64,000 nt of DNA from Mucilaginibacter sp. (GTDB lineage: Bacteria; Bacteroidota; Bacteroidia; Sphingobacteriales; Sphingobacteriaceae), in the NCBI GenBank assembly GCA_028288305.1, contig JAQBOA010000041.1:124001-188000 (forward strand), read 5' to 3'. The notes beneath the pieces are model-generated. The model was given only the letters and a program-made list of their open reading frames with translations. It made no database searches and was not told the DNA's origin. Below are positions 16,855 to 26,950 of this stretch, in pieces; the first letter of the stretch is position 1, and every line of letters starts with the position of its first letter. The translations under genes were made by a program, and so were the position numbers.

Positions 16855-17448
16855 ATGAATTTTAACGATATGTTGAAGAAAAAAAAGAAAGAAGGGGATT
16901 CTGATAACCCTGAAGTTATAAACAACGTAATAAACGAAAGTGAACAGACAAATGGTCAGGATCAAAATCAGCAGATAGCTGAAGATGAAAATGCACCCTC
17001 GGCTGTGGACATGCTTAAGGAAGAGTTATCCCTTGCTAATGATAAATACTTGCGTTTATACGCAGAATTTGATAACTTTAGAAGGCGCACCATAAAGGAA
17101 CGTGAAGAAGCGCGAAAAATGGAAGGAAAAGATTTAATTGTTTCCCTTCTCCCGGTTTTGGATGATTTTGAACGCGCCTTAAAAGCAATGGAAAATGCAA
17201 CTGATGTTGCTCCTATTAAAGAAGGAGTTACGCTGGTTCAGCATAAATTAAAAAACACACTTTCGCAAAAAGGATTAAAAGCAATGGAAACCATAGGAAC
17301 TCCATTTGACCCTGAATTGCAGGAAGCTATTACAAATATACCCGCCCCTTCAGAAGATTTGAAAGGCAAAGTGATTGATGAAATGGAAAAAGGATATTTC
17401 CTTAATGATAAGGTAATAAGGTTTGCCAAAGTAATAGTTGGAGCGTGA
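16855..17448 (+). CDS. grpE: GrpE nucleotide exchange factor
   Basis: The ORF track starts at a TTG at 16840 that lies inside the regulatory motif. The ATG at 16855 gives MNFNDMLKKKKKEG and 197 residues; the ATG at 16870 is also possible. An acidic N-terminal tail leads to the long coiled-coil helix (LKEELSLANDKYLRLYAEFDNFRRRTIKERE), which is diagnostic of GrpE. The C-terminal beta domain follows (GTPFDPELQEAI ... GYFLNDKVIRFAKVIV). GrpE releases ADP from DnaK. It is followed by dnaJ. Confidence 0.95.
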   Translation: MNFNDMLKKKKKEGDSDNPEVINNVINESEQTNGQDQNQQIAEDENAPSAVDMLKEELSLANDKYLRLYAEFDNFRRRTIKEREEARKMEGKDLIVSLLPVLDDFERALKAMENATDVAPIKEGVTLVQHKLKNTLSQKGLKAMETIGTPFDPELQEAITNIPAPSEDLKGKVIDEMEKGYFLNDKVIRFAKVIVGA

Positions 17449-17465
17449 ATAATTATTGAATGAGT

Positions 17466-17620
17466 GAATTATTGAATTAGTGAGTTATAGAAAGATTAAA
17501 TTATTGAATAATTGATTTGGCATTTATCTTTTTAATATTACAAATCAAAAAACTATCAATAATTAAATAACTCAATGATTCAACATTGTTAAATTCAGTC
17601 CTTCACTAATTCAATAATTC
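17466..17620. repeat. Perfect 18-bp inverted repeat between grpE and dnaJ
   Basis: GAATTATTGAATTAGTGA (17466-17483) has its exact complement at 17603-17620, with further partial copies of ATTATTGAAT/ATTCAATAAT words between. The spacer is about 120 bases, very AT-rich and non-coding. The two arms bracket the whole gap between grpE and dnaJ. A structured RNA here could affect relative expression of the two chaperone genes. Confidence 0.7.
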
Positions 17621-17637
17621 ATAATTAAAAAAAAGAG

Positions 17638-18801
17638 ATGTCTAAAAGAGATTACTACGATGTATTGGGCGTAGCAAAAGGTGCCGATGCTGATGAAATA
17701 AAGAAAGCTTACCGGAAAATGGCTATCAAATATCACCCTGACAAAAACCAGGGCGATAAAGCTGCTGAAGATAAGTTTAAAGAAGCGGCCGAAGCATATG
17801 AGGTGTTAAGTAGTCCCGAAAAACGTCAGCGGTATGATCAGTTTGGCCATGCGGCTAATGCCCATTCTGCTAATGGAGGAAATTATGGCGGCAACATGAA
17901 TATGGAAGACATATTCAGCCAGTTTGGTGATATATTTGGTGGTGGCAGCCCATTCGAAGGCTTTTTTGGCGGAGGCAGGCAAAGTGGCAGTGCTGGGGGT
18001 CGTAGAGTAACCCGTGGCAGTAACCTGCGTATCAAAGTAAGGTTAACATTGGAAGAAATAGCCAACGGCACCGAAAAAAAGATAAAAGTAAACAAGCAAA
18101 TTATTTGTAAAACTTGCGATGGCACTGGGGCTAAAGACCGTTCGTCATTTCAAACCTGTAAAACCTGTGGTGGTTCGGGTGCAGTGCGCAGAGTGACAAA
18201 TACTATATTGGGACAGATGCAAACTACCAGCACTTGTCCTACCTGTAACGGGGAAGGTTCAACTATTCTGTCAAAATGTACCGTTTGTGCCGGTGATGGT
18301 GTGGTACGCGGTGAAGAAACGATCAGCATAAATATTCCGGCAGGCGTTAGTGAAGGCATGCAACTGAGCATGGGCGGCAAAGGTAACGCAGCCCCAAGAG
18401 GCGGTGTTCCCGGTGATCTGATCATTCTTGTGGAAGAAATTCCGCATGAAACCCTGAAACGTGATGGCAATAATATAATTTACGACCTCCATATTAATTT
18501 TGTTGATGCAGCTATAGGCACCAGCGTTGAGGTACCAACCATCGACGGCAAGGTTAAAATAAAGATAGACCCCGGAACACAAGGAGGTAAAATTTTGCGC
18601 CTGAAAAGCAAGGGTGTACCGGAAGTAAACTCCTATCATCGTGGCGACCAACTGGTGCATATCAACATCTGGACACCAAAAGCGTTGAGCCGTGAAGAAC
18701 GTGAAATATTAGAAAAATTACAAGGCTCTCCTAACTTTAAACCCAATCCCGGAAAAAATGAGAAAAGCTTTTTCGAACGGATGAAGGAGTACTTTGAGTA
18801 A
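17638..18801 (+). CDS. dnaJ: Molecular chaperone DnaJ (Hsp40)
   Basis: This is a full-length 387-residue type I DnaJ. The J domain has HPD at residues 33-35, which stimulates the DnaK ATPase. A Gly/Phe-rich linker follows ([19 protein letters not shown]), then four zinc-finger repeats between about 155 and 215 ([32 protein letters not shown]), then the C-terminal client-binding barrels. It follows grpE; dnaK is not in the window. A purine-rich AAAAAAGAG precedes the ATG. Confidence 0.97.
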   Translation: MSKRDYYDVLGVAKGADADEIKKAYRKMAIKYHPDKNQGDKAAEDKFKEAAEAYEVLSSPEKRQRYDQFGHAANAHSANGGNYGGNMNMEDIFSQFGDIFGGGSPFEGFFGGGRQSGSAGGRRVTRGSNLRIKVRLTLEEIANGTEKKIKVNKQIICKTCDGTGAKDRSSFQTCKTCGGSGAVRRVTNTILGQMQTTSTCPTCNGEGSTILSKCTVCAGDGVVRGEETISINIPAGVSEGMQLSMGGKGNAAPRGGVPGDLIILVEEIPHETLKRDGNNIIYDLHINFVDAAIGTSVEVPTIDGKVKIKIDPGTQGGKILRLKSKGVPEVNSYHRGDQLVHINIWTPKALSREEREILEKLQGSPNFKPNPGKNEKSFFERMKEYFE

Positions 18802-18829
18802 GGTTAAAGGTGAAAGCCAAAAGGTATTT

Positions 18830-18863
18830 AAAGCCCGGAATCGTCATGATTTTGGGCTTTTTT
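18830..18863 (+). terminator. Rho-independent terminator after dnaJ
   Basis: AAAGCCC pairs with GGGCTTT at 18854-18860. The inner AATC/GATT also pairs, with two G-U pairs between the two helices, and a T run follows directly. It lies 29 bases after the dnaJ stop and should end the grpE-dnaJ transcript. Confidence 0.8.
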
Positions 18864-18951
18864 ATACTTTATTATTTATTTAGATAAAAAAGCAGTTTGT
18901 CGTCCTGAGTAAAGCGAAGGATCTTCTAAAAGCGACATATCGCCGACCCTT

Positions 18952-19974
18952 TTAGTTTCTGCTCTTAGCCTTCCCCTTCCCAACCGGCTGATACATAATC
19001 AACTCATTTATCAAATCCTGCACAATTTTATAATCCACTTTTTCAACCAGGTAGGCCTGTCCTTCCCCATTATCATCCCAGGTATTACGTCCATTAGCAG
19101 CAACTACAATTCTGCCCTTATGTAAATCGTACCATGGTGAGTATCCCCTTATTGCAACTAAAACGGCCGTTTCATCCCAGCTTTTTCTACCGGCAGAATC
19201 TTCTTTAGCCTGCGGGATTGAAATTCGGAATACATCTTTAACCGGATCGTTTTTAATAGCATTATTATGGATTAGTGGCAATCCGGCCTTTATCTTTGCC
19301 CCTATTTCAAAACCACTGAATATTACCGGTGTGTTCCAGTTTTCAAATACGTTTTGTGATGCAGGGGCATCTTTCATCACATTAAACTCAAATCCGGAAG
19401 GAAATTTACCTGCCATGCACACCAATAGCTTTACTTTCTTTTTTATAAGTTCTTTCCCCGAAAGGGTAGAATACTGATCGGCTGGTGTATTTAATACATT
19501 CGAAAGGTTAGTTAAAAATCCGACTGTAACAATCGTTACACTTTGATCAGGCTGGATAGCCAAAATTTTTCTATAAAGCTCAACGGCATCCCATGCCTCG
19601 TTGTTGGTCTTTATCCGGTGCGGATATTTTACCAACAAAGTGTCGGTCCAGTGCTGCCAGTCACGTAGATCAAGTGCATCACCTTTCGGCACGCCTACAG
19701 GAATATTAGGACGTTTAAAATAGGTGTTGAACACATTTAAGACCCCTGCAACACCTTCGTATTTAGTACTTGCTATGGTGGCCAATATCCTCACTTCGCC
19801 CTCAGCTGCTAAAGCATGTAAAATAGTTATAGCACCAGCATCATCATAATCAGGCCCCATATCGCTGTCGAAAATAATATGCACGGGTTCAGCTTTTTTT
19901 TGTGCAAAAACATTGGTTGCACAGTAAAAGATCATAAAAAAAAATAAAGACTTTAAACGACATTTTGATATCAC
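18952..19974 (-). CDS. Secreted inosine/uridine-preferring nucleoside hydrolase
   Basis: The 340-residue protein starts with a signal peptide (SLFFFMIFYCATNVFAQ). The nucleoside hydrolase motif follows: FDSDMGPDYDDAGAI near residues 35-50, whose aspartates bind the catalytic calcium. The active-site segments TVGFLTNLSNVLN and a late WDETAVLVA with Asp also fit the family. It should split the N-glycosidic bond of nucleosides in the periplasm for salvage. It is a single gene; upstream is a divergent ABC transporter. A degenerate GTCCTGAGTAAAGCGAAGGATC-like repeat word sits near 18900 between this gene and dnaJ. Confidence 0.85.
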   Translation of the reverse strand: MISKCRLKSLFFFMIFYCATNVFAQKKAEPVHIIFDSDMGPDYDDAGAITILHALAAEGEVRILATIASTKYEGVAGVLNVFNTYFKRPNIPVGVPKGDALDLRDWQHWTDTLLVKYPHRIKTNNEAWDAVELYRKILAIQPDQSVTIVTVGFLTNLSNVLNTPADQYSTLSGKELIKKKVKLLVCMAGKFPSGFEFNVMKDAPASQNVFENWNTPVIFSGFEIGAKIKAGLPLIHNNAIKNDPVKDVFRISIPQAKEDSAGRKSWDETAVLVAIRGYSPWYDLHKGRIVVAANGRNTWDDNGEGQAYLVEKVDYKIVQDLINELIMYQPVGKGKAKSRN

Positions 19975-20160
19975 AGGTTTAATTATTAGAGTTGAACAAT
20001 TTACAATGAAAATTATAAATTACAACTTTAAAACTTAACCTAACTCATTCACCGTATTCAACCATTCTAACTTATTCTAACTTAATCAACCAATATCATG
20101 TAACTTTATGGCTTCTGTCGTATCTAAAGCAAAACTATTTAAAGTTAAAAACCCTTATCC

Positions 20161-21069
20161 ATGCTAAGCATCCGCAACATTGTAAAACAATACGCCGGTC
20201 ACACGGCATTAAGCGGCGTAAGTTTAGAAGTTGAAAGCGGACAAATATTTGGTCTTTTAGGACCAAATGGCGCCGGTAAAACCTCACTTATCCGTATTGT
20301 AAATCAAATTACCGCACCCGATTCTGGTGAAGTCTTTTTTAACGGCGAAAAACTCAATCAATCACACATTGAGCGGATCGGTTATTTGCCTGAAGAACGA
20401 GGCCTTTACAAAAAAATGGAGATTGGCGAGCAGATGATCTACCTGGCACGCTTAAAAGGTCTTAGTAGAGATGAAGCCATAAAAAGGTTAAAAATATGGT
20501 TTCAAAAACTAGGTATGGAAACCTGGTGGAAAATGAAAATAGAAGAGCTATCAAAAGGTATGCAGCAAAAAGCCCAGTTTGTAGCCACCGTATTGCATGA
20601 GCCAGATTTGATCATTTTAGATGAACCATTCAGCGGTTTCGACCCTGTTAATGCTGAAATAATAAAAGACGAAATACTTGAACTGAACCGTAAAGGCGCA
20701 ACTATACTGTTTTCTACCCATCGTATGGAATCAGTAGAAGAATTATGCGATGCTATCGCCTTGCTTGATAAATCAAAAAAAATACTGAGCGGGAAGATCA
20801 GGGATATCAAAAACACCTACCGCAATAACATCTATATTATAGAATATACTGGTGAAAAAATAAATTTTAATGGAGCCCAGCCTTTTGAGTTAATTGATGA
20901 GAAAGCAGGACATGAAAATGATTACACCATAAGAATAAAGCTAAAAGCAGGGTCTGATTCTAATGAAGTATTACAATATCTTATTCCAAAAACACATATA
21001 ACCAGGTTACAGGAAGTGATACCAAGCATGAACGAAATTTTTATTGAACAAGTTAACAAAATCGCCTAA
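20161..21069 (+). CDS. ABC exporter ATP-binding protein (NatA-like)
   Basis: This is a 302-residue ATPase with Walker A GPNGAGKTS near residue 39, a variant signature ELSKGMQQKAQFVATVLHEP near 130, and Walker B LIILDEPFSGFDP. A C-terminal extension of about 80 residues follows, as in NatA/YhaQ-type proteins. It begins 3 bases before the permease gene, so both form one transporter. Substrate is unknown; family members export sodium ions or small amphipathic molecules. Confidence 0.85.
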   Translation: MLSIRNIVKQYAGHTALSGVSLEVESGQIFGLLGPNGAGKTSLIRIVNQITAPDSGEVFFNGEKLNQSHIERIGYLPEERGLYKKMEIGEQMIYLARLKGLSRDEAIKRLKIWFQKLGMETWWKMKIEELSKGMQQKAQFVATVLHEPDLIILDEPFSGFDPVNAEIIKDEILELNRKGATILFSTHRMESVEELCDAIALLDKSKKILSGKIRDIKNTYRNNIYIIEYTGEKINFNGAQPFELIDEKAGHENDYTIRIKLKAGSDSNEVLQYLIPKTHITRLQEVIPSMNEIFIEQVNKIA

Positions 21070-21072
21070 GTC

Positions 21073-22323
21073 ATGAATAAAGTTTTACTAATTATACAAC
21101 GTGAATACATTACGAGAGTAAGAAAGAAAGCATTTATCATCATGATATTTGTAGTGCCTGCTTTAATTATAGCAATGGGTGCTGTTATTGCCTTAATTGC
21201 TAAAAACAGCGGCGAATTAAGCAATCAGCAAATTGTTGAAGTAGTAGATGAAAGCGGAGTATTTGCTGGAAAATTTCACGATATAAAAAATTTGAAGTTT
21301 TTAAATGTGGGGCAGTCATTGACGGCGGTTAAGCCAGAGGTAAAAAAAGATGAAAACACTTCCGCGTTACTGATATCGAAAGACTATACTAAAAATGGGG
21401 CTGTTCAAATATATTCGAAAAAGAAACCAGGCTTTGCCTTAACCGGCGAAATAGAAAAGCAGATGAATGATATTGCCATTAGCGACAATATGATAAAACA
21501 TCATATTGATACAGCAATAGTTCGTTCTATAAAAAGCAATATTTCCATCAGCCCTATAGAAGTAACTGATACCGGCGATAAGGAAGCTAATGTTGGTGCA
21601 GCTGTTGGTGTAGGTATAGCCTGCGCAGTTTTAATTTATCTTGCACTGTTTATTTATGGAGCACAGGTAATGAGGGGTGTTATAGAAGAGAAAACCAGCC
21701 GCATTATTGAGGTGATCATATCTTCGGTAAAGCCATTCCAGTTAATGCTTGGAAAAATCATTGGTGTGGGGCTTGTAGGGTTAACACAGTTTGCCGCGTG
21801 GATAGTTTTATCGGTTATTGCAACAAAAATAGCTGGCGGTGCATTTTCATCCCCGCAAGGTGGCATAATGGGCGCCTTAGCTGTTTTGCAAACCATCCAT
21901 TTCGGTTTTGTTTTAATTTGCTTTTTATTTTATTTTCTTACTGGTTACCTGCTTTATAGCGCTCTGTTTGCGGCAGTCGGCTCGGCAGTTGACAGCGAAA
22001 CAGAAACACAGCAATTTATGTTTCCCATTACGCTGCCTTTGCTGTTTACTTATATACTATCAGTTTCAGTTTTATTTCAGGCACCCGACAGTCCTTTGGC
22101 AGTTTGGCTTTCTATAATTCCTTTTACTGCCCCGGTAGCTATGATGGTACGCTTGCCATTCGGCGTTCCCGGCTGGCAATTGGCAATATCAATGTCGCTA
22201 ATGGTTATTGGTTTCCTGTTTACCACCTATGTCGCCGCAAAAATTTACCGTGTTGGAATTTTGATGTATGGAAAGAAAGCGAGCTATAAAGAACTGGCAA
22301 AATGGTTTTTTTATAAAGAATAA
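21073..22323 (+). CDS. ABC-2 type exporter permease (NatB-like)
   Basis: The 416-residue protein has an N-terminal transmembrane helix (AFIIMIFVVPALIIAMGAVIAL), a large extracytoplasmic domain of about 140 residues, and then five further hydrophobic segments from about residue 175. The cytoplasmic loop GVIEEKTSRIIEVIISSVKPFQLMLGKIIGVG is characteristic of ABC-2 permeases. With the preceding ATPase it forms an efflux transporter. It is followed by an intergenic inverted repeat. Confidence 0.85.
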   Translation: MNKVLLIIQREYITRVRKKAFIIMIFVVPALIIAMGAVIALIAKNSGELSNQQIVEVVDESGVFAGKFHDIKNLKFLNVGQSLTAVKPEVKKDENTSALLISKDYTKNGAVQIYSKKKPGFALTGEIEKQMNDIAISDNMIKHHIDTAIVRSIKSNISISPIEVTDTGDKEANVGAAVGVGIACAVLIYLALFIYGAQVMRGVIEEKTSRIIEVIISSVKPFQLMLGKIIGVGLVGLTQFAAWIVLSVIATKIAGGAFSSPQGGIMGALAVLQTIHFGFVLICFLFYFLTGYLLYSALFAAVGSAVDSETETQQFMFPITLPLLFTYILSVSVLFQAPDSPLAVWLSIIPFTAPVAMMVRLPFGVPGWQLAISMSLMVIGFLFTTYVAAKIYRVGILMYGKKASYKELAKWFFYKE

Positions 22324-22386
22324 GTTTGATTTGGGAGTTATGATTTACGATTTCAGATTTAGAATCATTTAGAGTCAAGAAGGTAC

Positions 22387-22510
22387 GTCATGCCGATGCA
22401 TATCGGCATCTCATATGATATTGAGGCCATGCTTTTATCAAACTCCGTATGGTGTATACATTGCAAGTCGTTCACTTAGCATAAGGGATGCCGATATACA
22501 TCGGCATGAC
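22387..22510. repeat. Inverted repeat of GTCATGCCGATG arms
   Basis: Arms at 22387-22409 and 22488-22510 are complementary at 22 of 23 positions. Each arm is itself a palindrome (ATGCCGATGCATATCGGCAT on the left). The upstream start chosen by the ORF track for the next gene (22488) lies in the right arm and is therefore rejected. The spacer is 78 bases without coding potential. Confidence 0.7.
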
Positions 22511-22565
22511 ATCTGTTTTTTATTTTAGTTTTAATCATTCAACTTCGCATTTGAATAATTCTTAT

Positions 22566-23495
22566 ATGAACAATAAACCGATAGCCATTATCGATTTGGG
22601 AACCAATACCTTTCAATTTTTGATTGCTAAAGGAGCTTCATCCGATTATAAAGAAATTGTCAGTTTACAGGAAACCGTTAAGCTTGGCGAAGGCGGTATA
22701 AATAAGGGTTTGATACAACCCGTAGCATTTGAACGCGGGATTAACGCGATGCTTAAATTTCATGAGTTAATATTAAAACATGAAGTTAAAAAAGTTAAAG
22801 CCATTGCTACATCTGCTTTGAGAAGCGCTGCAAACGGACAGCATTTTATTGAGGAAGTTAAAAACCAAACGGGTATTTCTATTGAAATTATTGATGGCGA
22901 TAAGGAAGCAGCATATATTTATAAAGGAGTTAAGTCTGCAGGTTGTTTATCCAAAAAAGATAGCCTGATCATTGATATCGGCGGAGGAAGTGTTGAATTT
23001 ATTATAGGGAACAGTGAGCAGATAAAATGGAAACAAAGCTTTGAAATTGGCTGCGCCCGGCTAATGGATAAATTTCACCGTACCGACCCCATTCCACCGG
23101 AATCCATTACCGCATTAAATTTTTATTTGGAAGATAGTTTAAAAGATCTATTTATCGCGACTTCAAATTACAAAATTGAAAATATAATAGGTTCATCCGG
23201 CGCATTTGAAACATATACCGAAATAATAGAACTTGAAAAAGGAAATACCATTAATCTAAAAAAAACGAAACGATACAGTTTTGATAAGAATGAACTCTTA
23301 ACTCTAATTGAAAAACTTGTCCTTTCCTCCCATCAGCAACGTTTAGTTATGGACGGCATTATCCCTATCCGGGTGGATATGATTGTAACCGCCGCACTCA
23401 TAACCCGTTTTGTAATGCGAAAGTTGAATATTTATAATGTAGTGATGACAACAAACTCGTTGAAAGAGGGAGTATTGAGTGAAATGATGGATTAA
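22566..23495 (+). CDS. Ppx/GppA exopolyphosphatase family protein
   Basis: The start at 22566 gives 309 residues beginning MNNKPIAIIDLGTNTFQFLI, with the DxGTN phosphate-binding motif of the sugar-kinase/Hsp70/actin fold. The second half of the fold shows LIIDIGGGSVEFIIG and the linking FEIGCARLMDKF. It is about the length of the short Ppx forms, lacking the C-terminal HD-like domain of the E. coli enzyme. It should hydrolyse polyphosphate or pppGpp. The CHAD/CYTH pair elsewhere in the window touches the same chemistry, but no operon link exists. Confidence 0.87.
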   Translation: MNNKPIAIIDLGTNTFQFLIAKGASSDYKEIVSLQETVKLGEGGINKGLIQPVAFERGINAMLKFHELILKHEVKKVKAIATSALRSAANGQHFIEEVKNQTGISIEIIDGDKEAAYIYKGVKSAGCLSKKDSLIIDIGGGSVEFIIGNSEQIKWKQSFEIGCARLMDKFHRTDPIPPESITALNFYLEDSLKDLFIATSNYKIENIIGSSGAFETYTEIIELEKGNTINLKKTKRYSFDKNELLTLIEKLVLSSHQQRLVMDGIIPIRVDMIVTAALITRFVMRKLNIYNVVMTTNSLKEGVLSEMMD

Positions 23496-23566
23496 TGATT
23501 GTAATGATTAAATGCAAATAAAATTTTCAACCCATCCTTTGTATATTGCTACCATATTAACATCTA

Positions 23567-25564
23567 ATGAAATTTAAACTTATCCTAATCATCTTTCTGT
23601 CTATAGCCGTGTCCGTTCATGCGCAAAGAAGACACCGGAGCAATAACCCTAATGATACCATATCTTCCAGTTATCAGCCATCTGAATTATTTTCTCCTAT
23701 GTTTTATAGTGAAAAGGGAAATGAATTTCATTCTGTCAATGGTGATCCCGGACCTAAATATTGGCAAAACCGGGTTGATTATCAGATAAAAGCCAATATT
23801 GATACGGTAACTAAAACCCTCAGCGCTTCGGATAATATTACTTATACTAATAACAGTCCTGATAATTTGCAATTTTTATGGCTGCAGCTTGATCAGAATA
23901 CTTATAAAAAAGAGGCACGTTCAAATTTTGTAACCGGTTTTTCTCCCGGTCCAGATCAACATACAAATGGTTACCAAATTGAATCAGTCTCTATCATCCA
24001 AAACGGAAAAGCAGAGAAAGTAAATTTTATAGTTTCCGATACCCGCATGCAGGTACGTTTACCAAAAGCAGTGGGGGCTAATGGCGGGAAGTTAAATCTG
24101 CTCATTAAATATCATTATACTATCCCCGGTAATTTCGGTGGCCGCACAGATTTTACTGACACCAAAAATGGTAAAATATATGAAATAGCTCAATGGTTCC
24201 CGCGTATGTGTGTGTACGATGACAGCCATGGATGGGACACGCTGCCATTTTTAGGAGCCGGTGAATTTTACCTGGAGTATGGAGATGTTGATTACCAGGT
24301 AACCGTACCCTGGGATATGATTGTAGCGGGGTCAGGAGAACTGCTTAACCCTACCGAGGTGCTAACTGCAAAACAGATCAGCCGGCTTAATAATGCCCGC
24401 AACAGCGATAAAACCATTATGATCAGAAGTGCTGAAGAAGTAAACGATGCCTCATCCCGTCCGGTGCATAAAGGAACTTTAACCTGGCACTTTAAGATGC
24501 TTAATACCCGCGATGTAGCTTTCGGCGCGTCAAAGGCATATGTATGGGATGCTGCAAAGGTTAATTTATCAGGTGGTAAAAAGTGCCTTTCTATGTCGGT
24601 TTATCCGGTAGAAAGCGCTGGCAATGACGCCTGGGGCCGGGCAACCGAATACCTGAAAAAATCGATAGAATATTTTTCAGAAAAATGGTTTGTGTACCCC
24701 TACCCTGTCGCCGTAAATGAAGCAGGTATAGCTGGAGGAATGGAATACCCAGGTATCGTGTTCGATGGCATAACTGATAAAGGCAAAGAGCTTTATTGGG
24801 TAACCGCCCATGAAATAGGCCATAACTGGTTCCCTATGATTGTTGGCAGTAATGAACGTCGTTACGCCTGGATGGACGAAGGTTTTAATACTTTTATTGA
24901 TGTTTATGCAGACGACAATTTTAACAACGGCGAATATGCCCCCAAACGCGATTCCGAATACGCACCTGGAGGCGGTAATCCAGCGGATGAGATTGTGCCT
25001 ATAATAAATGATCCAAACGCCCCGATTATCATGACAGCAGCCGATGCAGTACCCGAAAAATACCGGCACCCTATTGTTTATTATAAACCTGCCTTTGGTT
25101 TGGTTTTGCTTCGGGAGCAAATTTTAGGAAAAGACAGGTTTGATTACGCATTCAGAAATTATATCCACAAATGGGCTTTTAAACATCCGCAGCCTGATGA
25201 TTTTTTTAGATCAATGGATAATGGTGCGGGAGAAGATTTATCCTGGTTCTGGAAGGGGTGGTTCTATAATAACTGGTCACTTGACCTGGCAATAATCGAC
25301 GCCAAATATGTAAACAATGATCCTAAAAAAGGCATACAGGTTACTGTTGCCAATAAGGAACAAATGGTTTTTCCATTTATAGTAGAAGTTAAGTTAAAAG
25401 ATGGCAGTAAACAGCGAATACATTTGCCAGTTGAAACCTGGCTGCAAAACAAAGCGATCACTTTTACTATCCAAACTACATCCGAGGCAGAAAGTGTAAC
25501 GGTTGACCCGGATGCTGCTTTGCCTGATATTAACAGGAAGAATAATGTTATGACAGTAAAGTAG
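23567..25564 (+). CDS. Secreted M1-family metallopeptidase
   Basis: The 665-residue protein has a signal peptide ([16 protein letters not shown]). An N-terminal beta domain follows, then the M1 catalytic domain with the exopeptidase-like [10 protein letters not shown]. The zinc motif HEIGHNWFP, with the downstream Glu in MDEGFNTF near residues 417-445, completes the site. It should remove amino acids from peptides in the periplasm or outside the cell. The C-terminal part is all-beta. It ends at a strong shared terminator facing maf. Confidence 0.9.
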   Translation: MKFKLILIIFLSIAVSVHAQRRHRSNNPNDTISSSYQPSELFSPMFYSEKGNEFHSVNGDPGPKYWQNRVDYQIKANIDTVTKTLSASDNITYTNNSPDNLQFLWLQLDQNTYKKEARSNFVTGFSPGPDQHTNGYQIESVSIIQNGKAEKVNFIVSDTRMQVRLPKAVGANGGKLNLLIKYHYTIPGNFGGRTDFTDTKNGKIYEIAQWFPRMCVYDDSHGWDTLPFLGAGEFYLEYGDVDYQVTVPWDMIVAGSGELLNPTEVLTAKQISRLNNARNSDKTIMIRSAEEVNDASSRPVHKGTLTWHFKMLNTRDVAFGASKAYVWDAAKVNLSGGKKCLSMSVYPVESAGNDAWGRATEYLKKSIEYFSEKWFVYPYPVAVNEAGIAGGMEYPGIVFDGITDKGKELYWVTAHEIGHNWFPMIVGSNERRYAWMDEGFNTFIDVYADDNFNNGEYAPKRDSEYAPGGGNPADEIVPIINDPNAPIIMTAADAVPEKYRHPIVYYKPAFGLVLLREQILGKDRFDYAFRNYIHKWAFKHPQPDDFFRSMDNGAGEDLSWFWKGWFYNNWSLDLAIIDAKYVNNDPKKGIQVTVANKEQMVFPFIVEVKLKDGSKQRIHLPVETWLQNKAITFTIQTTSEAESVTVDPDAALPDINRKNNVMTVK

Positions 25565-25576
25565 CAAGTCGGAGCC

Positions 25577-25609
25577 AGACTTACGAAGTTTTTAAAACTT
25601 CGTAAGTCT
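25577..25609. terminator. Bidirectional terminator between M1 peptidase and maf
   Basis: A perfect 16-bp stem (AGACTTACGAAGTTTT at 25577-25592 against its exact complement 25594-25609) sits between two convergent genes. Short T-rich sequence follows on the plus strand (TTTGTACCCCTT) and A-rich sequence is weaker on the other side. It probably stops both transcripts. Confidence 0.7.
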
Positions 25610-25624
25610 TTGTACCCCTTGTTT

Positions 25625-26191
25625 TTACAAATTCATCAACTCTCTATACAGCTTTTCTGTAGGTAACCCCACAACATTAGTATAGGAGCCATTTATCCTT
25701 TCAATACCAATAAGGCCAATCCGTTCCTGAATACCATATGAACCCGCTTTATCCAAAGGCTGATATTTGTTTACATAGCTCCTGATTTCCTCATCAGTAA
25801 GCTTGCCGAAATACACTTCCGAAACATCATAAAAGCTATGATACTGATGTTTATAAAGCAAACAAACTCCTGTTATTACCCTATGCATCCTGCCGGATAG
25901 CAATTGAAGCATTTCAACCGCATGACCCGGAGTTTCCGGCTTGCCAAGTATTTGATTTTCTATGCATACAATAGTATCAGCGGTGAGTACTATCTCATCA
26001 ACAACACTTTCATCAAATGCCCGGGCTTTTTTTTCGGCAATGTAAACTGCTATTTCTTCAGGCTTTAAATGATCTGGATATGATTCATCCACATCTTTTA
26101 AAACAACACGAAATTCAATATCCATTAGCCTTAAAAGCTCCTGCCGCCGGGGAGATTTAGAGGCAAGGATGATTTGGGGAAAATTGTTCAT
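25625..26191 (-). CDS. maf: Maf-family nucleoside triphosphate pyrophosphatase
   Basis: This 188-residue Maf protein begins IILASKSPRRQELLRLM, the signature SxSPRR loop. It has VLTADTIVCIENQILGKP and KAGSYGIQERIGLIGIERINGSYTNVVGLP, both conserved in the family. The enzyme hydrolyses non-canonical or pyrimidine nucleoside triphosphates (house-cleaning) and has been linked to septum formation. The kdsC-like gene follows upstream after an inverted-repeat element. Confidence 0.93.
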   Translation of the reverse strand: MNNFPQIILASKSPRRQELLRLMDIEFRVVLKDVDESYPDHLKPEEIAVYIAEKKARAFDESVVDEIVLTADTIVCIENQILGKPETPGHAVEMLQLLSGRMHRVITGVCLLYKHQYHSFYDVSEVYFGKLTDEEIRSYVNKYQPLDKAGSYGIQERIGLIGIERINGSYTNVVGLPTEKLYRELMNL

Positions 26192-26365
26192 TGGTTCACT
26201 GGTTCATTAGTCATACTGCCAATAAATTCAAATTTTAATATTGTTTATGGGGAGGTTTGAAGATTTGAATTTGAGTTAAAAAGTATAAAATTTATAAATT
26301 GGCTATAGCGCAAATGGGCCATAACGGCACCAATGAACAAATGAACCAGTGAACTAATGAACCAC
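26187..26365. repeat. Inverted repeat of GGTTCACTGGTTCATT words
   Basis: The left arm (26187-26211) is a string of TTCATTGG/TTCACTGG/TTCATTAG words; the right arm (about 26330-26365) is a string of AATGAACCAGTGAAC words. The arms pair at about 21 of 22 positions in the core. It fills the gap between maf and the kdsC-like gene. The word resembles the one at 16705-16735. Confidence 0.65.
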
Positions 26366-26368
26366 ACC

Positions 26369-26890
26369 CTACCAGCTATAGGCATCTTCGTTCATCCATT
26401 TGCCCTGTACTTTCAGCACTTTTTCAATTACATCCCTAACGCAGCCTTTACCACCTGCATAGGGAGAAACATACATACTTACCGCTTTAATCTCTTCAAC
26501 TGCATCGGCAGGACAAACCGGCAGGCCTATTATTTTCATTACCTCCAATTCGGGAATATCATCGCCCATGTATAAAACATTTTCATGGATAATACTTTTT
26601 TCCTCCAGGTAATTTTTGACTTTTACTATTTTGGTATGGATTCCCATATAAACATCTTGCACCCCCCAGCCATTTAATCTGTAAAGTGCACTTTTTGACC
26701 TGCTTCCCGAAACAGCGCAAACATTATAGCCGCACTTAACAGCCAGTTGTATAGCGTATCCATCCTTTATATTAAAGGCTCGGCTTTGCTCACCGCTTTC
26801 AGTTACAAAAACGGTCCCGTCCGTTAGTACACCATCCACATCAAAAATGAAAGTGGTTATATCTTTTAATTTATGTAAGAATGATTCCAC
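26369..26890 (-). CDS. KdsC-type HAD phosphatase
   Basis: The 173-residue protein has the HAD nucleophile motif FDVDGVLTDG (D17, D19), GYAIQLAVKCGYNVCAVSGS and YMGDDIPELEVMKIIGLPVCPADA. This combination is characteristic of 3-deoxy-D-manno-octulosonate 8-phosphate phosphatase in the KdsC subfamily, which lacks a cap domain. It would release phosphate from KDO-8-P in lipopolysaccharide synthesis. Related phosphatases of acylneuraminate pathways share the motifs, so the substrate is probable rather than proven. Confidence 0.82.
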   Translation of the reverse strand: MESFLHKLKDITTFIFDVDGVLTDGTVFVTESGEQSRAFNIKDGYAIQLAVKCGYNVCAVSGSRSKSALYRLNGWGVQDVYMGIHTKIVKVKNYLEEKSIIHENVLYMGDDIPELEVMKIIGLPVCPADAVEEIKAVSMYVSPYAGGKGCVRDVIEKVLKVQGKWMNEDAYSW

Positions 26891-26945
26891 AGATTATATT
26901 ATGATTACACTGATTATATATTCAAGATTTCACCGATTTTTTTTA
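26887..26945. repeat. Copy of the GATTTCACCGAT intergenic word
   Basis: This gap contains ACAGATTATATTATGATTACACTGATT and GATTTCACCGATTTT. The same words recur at 27443-27478 (same orientation) and inverted at 27784-27835 (AATCAGTGAAATC, AATCGGTGAAATC). These copies surround the second toxin-antitoxin pair and iscX. Confidence 0.5.
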
Positions 26946-26950
26946 TATCC

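Noticed and set aside
24677-25120. Minus-strand ORF of 147 residues inside the M1 peptidase gene
   Set aside because: Antisense to the catalytic domain of a convincing peptidase; low-complexity composition and no family resemblance.
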